Shown: positions 1 through 10,000 of the stretch, one piece after another | Layout of the letters: every line of letters begins with the position of its first letter | Position numbering within the stretch: position 1 is the first letter of the stretch | DNA from: Acholoe squamosa | Taxonomy: Eukaryota > Annelida > Polychaeta > Phyllodocida > Polynoidae | Reading direction: 5' to 3' | Length of the DNA stretch: 64,000 bases | Assembly: GCA_949317995.1 (NCBI GenBank) | Contig: OX439040.1 | Coordinates: forward strand, 72,823,972-72,887,971 | Translations under genes and position numbers: made by a program | The notes under the pieces: model-generated | Database searches by the model: none | What the model was told of the DNA's origin: nothing | The model's input: the letters and a program-made list of their open reading frames with translations, nothing else

Positions 1-900
1 AAACACTGAGTTACCAAGGTTAGTTGCTCCAAACCTCACTCCTCTGTTAGTTGGTGTTACATATACAATACATATCTACATGTGTAACACACGTGTGTGG
101 TGACCCGCTGATCCAATATGTACAACTTATATATCTCTGTATAATTATACTGTGCTCTATGAGGTCTGGTCTGAGGATTAAGATAACACAGAGGGGCGGG
201 GGACTGCATCTATCCATATGAAGTAGTCAGAGGTAAGGCCAAAAATTAGGTAGAGTAGGTCGTATTTGTTTTTTATTTTGCAATTTTTTTTAAAACTGGT
301 ACAGCGACTCGTGACTCGTTCTGATGCCTCGCAACTCATGAGGGTTATTTCACGAGGCCCAGCCGAGACAGTGTGTTGATGTTCGTGTTATTAGACCAGC
401 TTGGATCAGCTTGGAGCTGACGTTATTAAAGGCCACCACAGCTGTAGCTTGTACGCTTTGTATAGAGTCATGAATAATTAATTTTCACCCCCCCCCTCCC
501 CATGGGGGGTGAGTTATCTGCTCCCATTATACTAAGTAGAGAGCTTTTGTGGCTGAAAAAGGGTAAACTAGACAATAGCTGATCAATAATGATTTCTATT
601 GTTGTTCATGTACACATGTTATGAGCTATGGGTTGAGCACAAGTAGGCCAGCTACATTGTATATTACATATTGATGGCAAAAAATTGAACCTGGGGCATA
701 GTACCCCATGGGATATCCAAGTTTAGGTAGGGGGCGCTGGGGTAGTATCCACATATTGGCAACTACACCTTACATCCCTATTCCAATAGTGGTTTGGCCC
801 ACCCTCTCCCTCCTTTCTGGTACGTAAGTACTACCTAGTGATAACCATTAGCACTAGAACAAATCAGTCACAGTTGCCTCCCTATATGTGGTATATTCAT
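1..900. other. Intergenic, no gene recognised
   Basis: I see no coding signal or clear repeat family here. There are short C and G runs near 490-510 and AT-rich stretches. The region ends at a short tandem repeat. Confidence 0.5.
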
Positions 901-916
901 AAGGAATAGAAAATAA

Positions 917-1062
917 TCTTGCCCTGCAGGACAAAATTCTTTTCTATCCTGTACAAATAGCCCTGCGGGACAAAATTCTTTTCTATCCTGTACAAATAGC
1001 CGTGCAGGACAAAATTCTTTTCTATCCTTAATGTATAGCCCTGCAGAGCAAGATTCTATTCT
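917..1062. repeat. 39-bp tandem repeat, about four units
   Basis: About four units of 39 bp built around CCTGCAGGACAAAATTC followed by TTTTCTATCCTGTAC. Because 39 is divisible by three, one minus-strand frame stays open and reads as a 13-residue repeat (core DRKEFCPAGLFVQ). The last unit is the most diverged. No start context, splice site or neighbouring exon supports a real protein, so I treat it as a minisatellite. Confidence 0.75.
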
Positions 1063-1410
1063 TTTCAAGTACATGTACAGGAGATTCAGTGGGATAGCAG
1101 TGATGGCTATAGAAGATGATATGGAGTCACTTGTTCTACTATATCAACATAATATTTGATACATAAATAAGCATAAGACTTCTTTCTTTCTATACCTATG
1201 ACTTAGATCTTTGGTTAGGGACACCAGTGTAGCACCTGTTTACTAGCTTCATTAGCCAGACTAGTATGGAGAGTCATCCTTGACAGGGATAATACATGTG
1301 AGATTTTGTAATTAATGATTGAGGATTTTGATTAGATGTGATCAGTTTCAGGAGCACCAGTTACAGGGGTAGATGTTGGTATTTGCTTTGTAATGCTGAT
1401 ATTACATTCA

Positions 1411-1775
1411 TGAGGCAAGTTTGACCATTATGCACTGGACAAACTGTGACATTTTTTGTAGTTTTTTCTGGTCCGCACTATTGAACAATTCAGAGATGGT
1501 CATGTCGGCCCCCAGTCTCATTGTGGGGGGTGTTAGAAAGTTACAATGTTCTTGCTCAAAAGCGGGACATCTAAAAAGGTAGTGCATTTCATCAGCTATT
1601 TCTCCTCTAGTACAAAGTGGGCAGAGCCTGTCTTGGATATCAATGTTGTTAAAGCGGCCTACTGTGACCAGTAGCTTATGGTTTCCTGCTCTAAATCTAG
1701 TGAGTGGAATTGAGTATTTCTTATCAATCTTGAGGAGATGTGGTTCTATTTTGAGTTCGGAGCTATTAATAAGGA
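1411..1775 (-). mobile_element. Non-LTR retrotransposon (LINE) 3' remnant, RT C-terminal zinc-finger region
   Basis: The minus strand is open from about 1785 down to a TGA at 1411-1413. It encodes the typical C-terminal tail of a LINE reverse transcriptase: an LTRFRAGNHKL segment, then a Cys/His motif CPLCTRGEIADEMHYLFRC (C-x2-C...H-x3-C), then EQEHCNF. This pattern is common in many non-LTR RT proteins just after the polymerase domain. The polymerase and endonuclease parts are absent. The upstream side is cut off by a hairpin-type repeat at about 1780, so this is a dead 5'-truncated fragment. I cannot assign the clade. Confidence 0.75.
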
Positions 1776-1779
1776 AATA

Positions 1780-1890
1780 CTGGCAAGCAGTCTCGCCAGT
1801 ACTTTATTGGTGTATCATGACGACCAATGGGCATGATGCATTAATGCATCAGTGGCCACTGATGCATCCCAGGGCTATCATTCTAGGCTG
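1780..1890. repeat. Partial copy of multi-hairpin MITE family
   Basis: It carries the same signature words as the full copies near 7.86-8.09 kb and 9.11-9.36 kb: an outer ACCAATGGGCATGATGCA and an ATTAATGCATCAGTGGCC end, plus part of the hairpin that carries TACTGGC...GCCAGTA. It abuts the LINE remnant. Confidence 0.6.
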
Positions 1891-1899
1891 AAGGATGCC

Positions 1900-1992
1900 T
1901 TTTATAGTCCTAGGGACTAGAGGAATGGTTTGAGGACTACACATTAGTCCCGAGGACTATGCATGTACACTTTTAGTCCTCAGGACCAAACA
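1900..1992. repeat. Palindromic-word array (AGTCC/GGACT), short block
   Basis: Several copies of short self-complementary units of the form TAGTCCnnnGGACTA, spaced by a few to about ten bases. It matches the longer array at 3.4-4.0 kb. Confidence 0.65.
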
Positions 1993-1996
1993 GAGT

Positions 1997-2231
1997 TACC
2001 GTAAACTCCCGCGTATAAGACGCGTCCTCTATGCCAAACAAATGCCTGGGGGGTCTTATAGAATTTCTTCAATTGGGGGGCGTCTTATACGAGGGGTACT
2101 TTTACTATAGAAATGTATTGAATTTACAAATTTCAGCCTTAAAATGTGCGTCTTATACACGAAAATGCATGTGCTGAGTTTGGGGTGCGTCTTATACGCG
2201 CAGCGCGTCTTCTACACGGGAGTTTACGGTA
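1997..2231. mobile_element. MITE, TACCGTAAACTCCCGCG family
   Basis: A 235-bp element with terminal inverted repeats: TACCGTAAACTCCCGCGTAT at the left, and its near-complement CGGGAGTTTACGGTA at the right. The inner sequence repeats the word GCGTCTTATACGC. The ends could share a TA target duplication, as in Tc1/mariner-type elements, but that is inference. At least eight more members lie in this window. Confidence 0.8.
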
Positions 2232-3053
2232 GTATGAGTTCGAGCAATGCAACATAGGTACTATCATAATTGGCCCAGCTCCTGCTGGGTTATTGGAGGC
2301 GGGTTTCAACATTTTTGGTCGATCAAAATGGCCGACTTTAAGTGGGAATTTCTTATACAAAAAAGGGGTCTATAAATTAATGGAAAGTTGATAAATTTTC
2401 TTTAGATCTTTGTCTTTATGTAGATGGTAACAATTCCTGGAAAAAAAATTTTTTACCTATGAAAAAAAGCTGAATGAAAAACTTGGCATGTTTGACTAAA
2501 TTTCTCATGAAAATGAGGCTCCATAGGATAGCATTGTGCGGTAGATTTTCGCGATAGACATAACACATGGGCTCCTATGGGGATTGTCCAATTAAGATGC
2601 TTTTTTTCAGTATGTAAGGCCGGAAGACCGTTTATGTAATGCTATAGATGCAGGAAAAGTTGGGAAATTTTCGTATAAGACCGGTTAAGACCATTTATAG
2701 ACCAACGTTGTAAATCAGACCGACATACTTTTGTTATGGCTATCGCATTTCCGGCAAGGCGAGTGTAGGCTACTACATGCGCCCTCTGACTTACTATATA
2801 TGTACCATTTGTACTAGTCTTTACACTCTTCCCCCCGAGCCAGAACATCCTCGTACGAGTTTGCACATGCGCACAGAGTGGTCCGTCGTAAGCTTTATTT
2901 TTCATATAAAAGTAAATACAGGCCATGTATTTGATTCAATTCGATTGATATTGTCTAACATGCATGGATTATATTCAAAAAGCCATTAATTTCAAGTTAA
3001 ATCGATATAATCTATCATTTCTGTCGAAAATGCGACTTCCAGCAAGGAAGGGT

Positions 3054-3090
3054 CGCGCATGCGCACAGAACATCAAAATCCAAAATGGCG
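3054..3090 (+). promoter_or_regulatory. Candidate promoter: NRF1-like and YY1-like sites
   Basis: CGCGCATGCGCA at 3054-3065 matches the NRF1 consensus, and CAAAATGGCGGAC at 3081-3093 matches the YY1 consensus AANATGGCGG. This pair is typical of animal housekeeping promoters and lies about 1 kb upstream of the first visible SH3BP5-like exon. The assignment to that gene is inference. The ATG inside the YY1 word opens a short frame that does not resemble the SH3BP5 N-terminus. Confidence 0.4.
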
Positions 3091-3404
3091 GACAGCGAGA
3101 TGATCGACTCATGGTTGCATGGAAACTGCTGGATTATAACAAAATGGAGGAGAATTACATTGTCTCATGCATTTGTATGGTTAATATGTATCCTTATTCA
3201 AGACCTGCTGGTATTGTGCAATGCTTAACTCGCCAGGAGAGGAGTTATTCGCCAATGAAACATGCGTGCGATAATGGGTGCATCCTCCATAGCCTTAAGC
3301 ATTGACTTTTTGACACACTGTCACTATATTGACAGTCCCCTAGGGTAGGTGGTGGGCAACCTGGGCCAGTCATGCATGATTGCACGTGTTAAATTTTCTA
3401 CTCA

Positions 3405-3975
3405 CTAAAACGTAGTCCTGGGGACTATAGATAATAGTCCCAGGAACTAAAGTATAGTTCTGAGGACTAGAACATGATCCTTGGGGCTAGAATAATAGTC
3501 CTTTGGACTGGGGTCCTATTTCCAGGATCACATATCTAGTTATAATATATTTGTACAGTCAAACGGGTATAGCCCTGGGTACTAGAAACAGTCAAGGTTT
3601 CAGAGTCCCTGGGATTAGAAAGTTAGCCCTAAGGACTATATTGCGGTCCTAAGGACTACACATCCTAGGACTATTAATCTAGTCCCCAGGACTACATTCA
3701 GCCATACACAATATTCCTCTGCCCTGAGGACTACACTTTTAGTCCCTAAGACTAGGATGCTAGTCCCCAGGCCTATTTGTTCTTTTATTCAATATACTTA
3801 GTTGGCTTTTGGCAATAGATTTACCAATAGATTTAAGTCTAGTACTGGACTACTTCCTATAGGACCCAGGACTACTTTATATCCTATAAAACAGACTAAG
3901 TGCTAGTCCTAGGGACAAGACACATAGTCCCGGGGACTATGTTTTAGTCCTCAAGACTAAACAGGTAATCCGTGG
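3405..3975. repeat. Palindromic-word array (AGTCC/GGACT), long block
   Basis: Roughly two dozen diverged copies of a short unit in which AGTCC is followed within a few bases by GGACT, each able to form a small hairpin, separated by 5-20 bases of variable sequence. The array runs just upstream of the first visible SH3BP5-like exon. No open frame passes through it. Confidence 0.75.
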
Positions 3976-4088
3976 GATTGATAGTATAATGAACTAGTCA
4001 TATGTAGAAGTCCTAGAATCTATGTGTACATGGAATGAAAACTCATTATAAAACATACATGGTAATAATCGTATTTCCACTTTTACAG

Positions 4089-7000
4089 GAGGAACTGGAC
4101 TGTCTAAACAGCACGGCAGAGGAAATCAACAAACTGGAGATTGAACTTGACGTAAGGCACCCCTTTTATCCTCATTTCTTTTTCATTTTGTGGTTTGCGA
4201 AACATCCCCCCCCCCAACATCCCCTTAGCCCGCACCCACATGCCGAAAAGTGAGTAGCAGTGGTAAATGTAGTAAGTTGCTATTCTAAGGGGCTAGATTT
4301 TAGTCCCTTAAGTTAAGGCCTGCATAATATATTAATGCATTTGACATGATGCACCAATTCAGTGCCAATGATTTATGCACCAGGATTACATGTATTTTGA
4401 CGACAAAGGGTCACAGTACATTTACCTACATTGTAGACCTGTGTGTGTTTCCGTCCTTCCACGTGCGCTACAGACTGGGGACCAGGTTATGCATATTGAG
4501 GAGGAACAGTCCAAAAACTGGGGGATGGTGGTGTAAATTGGTTATTTTCTGTATTATCTATAGGCCCATCCTAAAAATGTGTTTAGGGATGCATTCCCCT
4601 ACGGCTCTGCTGCTACTGATACATTACTGAGTGATATGGCATTTTGAGAGTTAAGTCTAAAGTTTCCCGGGTGTAGGGTTGAGACTGGCCGATTCATGGA
4701 AGATCACACAGTAATATAATTACCCTTCTGTTTCGCATTTTCTTTCTTTTTACAAGTGACTCGGTGCAACTAAGGTCCATTCAATTCATGGAGTAAAGTA
4801 CAATGTCCGAAAGATCACATGGACATTATGAAGACCTAACAAAAAAAAAAAATGAGAGGAAGAAAGTTTAATTATTCAGCAAGCTGGAGAGTATAAACTT
4901 TTCTCCCCACTATTGTGTGAATATTTCAATCATTGAAGAACAACATTGTGCATCAATCCATTTGGTATTGGTACATCGTAAGAAGAAATGAATGATTCGT
5001 GAAGGCATTATGCCGTGCCTAGATGGTTAAAACAGGTCAGATGACAGTGCCCTAATGACAGCTAACTAGACCCCCACAGAACATAATGGTGTCTCCCTCC
5101 ACCCGTGGCTATACTACTCCGTGGGAATGAACAAGTAATACTACCGTAATACCTCACGTATAAGGCGCACCTCGCGTATAAGACGCACCCTGACTTAAGG
5201 GAAAGTTATGAGGTGCACCTGGGGTTTTAGTTGAGCACTTCAGTATGATTGATTTGGGCACTTCACTTCAATATAGTATAATATCCCCGCCTATACAGTG
5301 CACCTTGCACCCTCAAATTTTTCTCATCCTATAAGGCGCATTATACGCGGGGTTTTACAGTACTGTTATGGACCATTTTAGACACGGGATGGGAGGGAGG
5401 AGGAGGGGGTAGGTAGCTGCAATACTTACCCAAATAATAGAATTTATCGTGATCAGAGATTAGAACAACCCTTTATGGTTAGAGTGCTAAGTGTTGGTTG
5501 TATATGCATAATAAGAAAAGAATGTCTGTGTAATGACTTCAGCATGCTAGGACCAAGTTTCGCAGTCTACTAACGGAAGCCACTCAACGACTAAATGTGC
5601 TATACAAGAAACTGGGCAGACCGGTGACCAAGGCGCGACCGTATTATGAACTCCTTAAGGAATCAAAGAAGGTAATAAGTGTATTGTAGGGCATTTACAC
5701 CAGTAATGCTGTCATATTCTCTTACACTTCTTTAACTCCTTTTTAATGGTAAACATAAAAAAAACTACTTTTAGCTCATTACCAAATCATTTTAACTTCT
5801 GGGGGTCAGTACGCTTTGATTTCTAATGATGTGTCAAATCTGCTCGTAAAATAATTGACTGCTTAAAGTCTAATATAGGAGAATTATCACTGATTTAAAA
5901 GCTTGAAAGTCATCCTTCTTAGTATTTGTTCCGTTAACATTCTGCAGTGTTTTTAGCATTAGGGCCTGTTATTTCATGTTATTCTTTGTATTTTGACCTG
6001 AATTGTAGGCTCAGGGTGAAGCACAGAGAGCAGTGGTCAAGTTTCACCGCGCAAATGGCATCTACCGAGCAGCTAAGGAGACGGTGGCGCTGGCGGAGGA
6101 ACGACTCATGAGTATGGGTGATAATGGGGAGAAACGAGAGTTTGACTCTGCATGGCAAGAAATGCTGAATCATGCCACCATGAAGGTAAGATAATGGATA
6201 TCTGAGTCAAGTTGATATCCCCTGTCATAAGCCATGGATAGACTTTTAAGAAGCTAATTTCAGGCAAAAATACCCCCCTCCCCCCCAAAAATGAAGACAA
6301 TATTGGCTTATGTTTTTAGGGTAGGAGCTTGCATCGGTGAAGCAGAACATTTGGTCAGGCAGATCACGTTGTATGTTGTGAAGATTGAACAATGATAGCA
6401 AACGTACACATGACGTAGCTCCTACAGTGTCATAGTTTGTACACAAGGTGTAACGTATACATATAGTTTTAATGATGGCAGTTCATAAAACTTGACTTTG
6501 AATCATATCAAATAAAGTGACATTCTGTCCATCTCTCTTCGCCCCTCGCAGTTCATGGACTCTGAGAAGGACAAGACGCTGAGTGAACAGGAGCACTCGA
6601 AGCGCGCGGCTGAGGTGGCCGAAATACAGAAGAAGTTAAAATCTATGGAGAAGACCATGCCACGAACGATACCACGCTCCAGGTATGGACGAGTCATAGA
6701 AAGCAGATAGAGTATGATTGTTTATTTCAACAGAACAAACAGTAATGGCCCAAAAATAGAGCCTTGGGGGACACCTCAATACACATCGTTTGGATGAGGG
6801 TGTTCTTACATGAAGAGTTAGATATGACATTGAGATTGACTTTGAGATTACCAACCAACCTAGTTTCAGAGTTTACAACAATAGATATGTCAGTATTGGA
6901 TGAGCCCATGTTTAAGACTTTTGAAAAGTCCAGAAAAGTAGGTAGTGGCAACCACCATAGTACATGTACTTTATGCATATTAGAAGTCACGGCTTAAACA

Positions 7001-10000
7001 TAGCTTAGAGGCAAATCATTCTTAATCATTCTGGTCTCCCTCTCTCTCACCTTCACATCTATTTAGGCCATACTTTGAACTCAAAGAAAAACTGGAGTTC
7101 CAGCTACAACAAGAGAAGCTCAATGTAGAAGATTTAGTCCGTGCCCTCCAATTAGCCAAGGTGAGGTATCGGTCAGCACTCGAGACGCTCGAGGCCATCT
7201 CTGAAGAAGTTCATATGAAGCGAAGAATGGCCAACATGTTACCTCCGAGGACACCTGGTGTCGGAGCAGAGAACCTCAACGATGTGAATTCTGATTTACC
7301 CTCAATTAATCTAGGTAAGTGGGAGTGTTGTGTATTCCACCGGGCTTGCTGTTTTGCCCTAGCGTCAAATAAATGATTTATTGTGGTTTCAATTGAATAC
7401 TACCGTAGTACTTAGCATATACGTCATGGCTTATGCCGAATCTGAGAGTACCTGGACTTTTAATATAAAATCTCTCAAGAGAGGGGGTGTGCCTTATCGG
7501 GGGATATAGTTACATTAGAATTGTGATGAACTGCTTGCGCGTATATACCGCAGGTGTGCCTCATACCCAAGGTACTACGGTAGCTACGGTGTTTCTAATG
7601 ATTGATGAAATGTTGTCAAAATTTGGTAATAAAGCCTTGAGTGTACCATACATGAGTTGAGAGAAGTAGACCTCTCGGCTTCGAATAAAAAAAGAGATAT
7701 GTACCTTCTGCCATGCCTGGATCTATTGGTATGCTGATTTAATAGTGCTTTAATAATAATAGACTGATGGGTTTTAAAAATGATTAATACAGAGAACTAA
7801 ATTCTAGTCAAACTTTGTAACATACACACCATAATTTACACCTTTAACACATAGAGGCCGCTGATGGATTAATGCATCATGCCCATTGGTCGCCATGATG
7901 CATGAACGCAGCCCTGGCGAGTAACTCGCCAGTGCTGCGTTCATGCATCATAATGACCCTACAGGGTCGATACAGTCCCGGAGGGTCGGCATGATGCTCC
8001 AATGAAGTGGTACTGAGCAGTCATACCAGCTCTTCATTGGTGCATGATGACAACCAATGGGCATGATGCACTAATGCATCAGCGGCATTTAAAGGGTTAA
8101 CACATAGAGGCTTTCCCAATGATACATGCTTTGCTGTACAATTTAAGAACAAGGCAATCTATATTTATAACTTTACAGACTTAAGACGGAGTAAGTATAA
8201 CAGAAGTAGCAATCAATGCATGCCAGAACTACAACCCAGATCTTGTGTACCTTCAACACCCATTTTTTTTTGTTGTTTCCATCGTTTTTCCATATCTCGG
8301 CCATAGAATGACTACTCTAGATGTATTTAACATGTAGGTTACCGTAGTTAGTGTTTTAATATCTCAAGAGTATGACATGCCCCAGAACACATATGATATA
8401 CATTATAGTTTTCCCCTGAATACCTTTGTTTTAGTAGAACTGCACCATTTGAAAACCTGCACTTAAGGTACCATAGTGTATGATTGTATCATGCCCATTG
8501 GTACCGTAATCTCCCGCGTATAAGACGCGTCTTATACGCGTCTTATACGTTATAGGTTTTAGTTCTCCCTGGATCCGCAAGGGGGACACCAAGAGCTTTA
8601 TTTTGATATATTACACTCCCCCTAAGTCATATTATGACATAGATGGCTCCAGTGGTGTCTGGGAGGCCAGAGCTACACATAGCTTTTTAAATTTTGAAAA
8701 TCCATTCAGTAGAAGCAAAGTTATGAATATTTCATTCTTTTGGGCATAATCCAAAACTCTAGGTGCGTCTTATACGCGCACTGCGTCTTATACGTGGGAG
8801 TTTACGGTAGTTATGATCCATGAATACAGCCCTGGTAATCAACTCACAGGATCTACGTTCATGCATCATGCCAACCATATTAGAGTCTAGACCTATAACC
8901 AGTGTGCCCACCATTTTGAATATCGCTAGTTCCGCCAAAAGTGGCAAAACATACTGATAAGACATGTTATAATGGGTATCTTGTCTGAATAACAACCACT
9001 TCCAGGGACAAGCTCCCATCTTGACAGCTTATCAGGGCCTGTCGCAGGACTAGCTCCACCTTATACACATGATACACTCCCTGAGGGTCAATCCTGCACG
9101 ATCAGCCCTTAACCCTTGAAAGACCGATGGTGCATAAATGCACCATCTTCATTGGTCGGCATGGTGCATGCGTGCAGTTCTGACAAGTAACTTGCCAGGG
9201 CTACATTCATGCATCATGCTGACCCAACAGGGTTGATACACTGCAGGAGGTCTGGTCGGCATGATGCTCCAATGAAGTGCTGGCGAACAGACTTGGCAGC
9301 ACTTCATTGGTGCATCATGCCGACCAATGGGCATGATGCACTCCTGCCTGCATGAAAGGGTAAAGGGCTGAATAGTGCCCCAGGTGTGTATACCTTGGTC
9401 ACCTTGGTGAGTAACACTAGCGAGTTACTCACCAGGGCTGCATATATAATTATATCAACAAAGAGACAGTGCGTGAAGCACTGGGAGGAGACCCTTCAAG
9501 GATTTCAAAGAATCTTTCCAAACAAGATATCGACACTGCACCCCCACCTAGATAGAAATATATATGTTTTTTCTTTATATACTCATTTATCTATTTTTGT
9601 ATAAATAATGCTGATGTTTCAGGATAGGTTGGTCACAAAGAGAGAGAGAGAGGGAATATGGTAAGGACTGTGTGAGGGTGAGGGGTACACGACACATTTG
9701 CACATAGTGGGTCACACTTAAAAAAAAAAAGTGGCAGATGAAACGTAAACAGGTTTTAAAAAAAAAAGAAGAAAAAAGACAGCAGCTTCAGGGGTCTTTG
9801 TTCAACTGGATAATGGAAATTATACTTTTTTTTTTGGTTTATTCGTTAACATCCACAAGTAGTTAAAACTTTCACAGAAGTTGTTTTTTTACTGAACACA
9901 GAGCTTGGTTGCTCTGGGGGCCAGTTGACCCATTATTAGTTATCCTAAGGGCCAGTTGTCCCATCACTTTTTCTTTTGTTCTTGTTCATTATTTACCTGT

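Noticed and set aside
3085..3160. ATG in AAAATGGCGGACAGCGAG as the SH3BP5 start
   Set aside because: The downstream residues do not resemble the family N-terminus, and no suitable donor joins it in frame to the exon at 4089. Kept only as a YY1-like motif.
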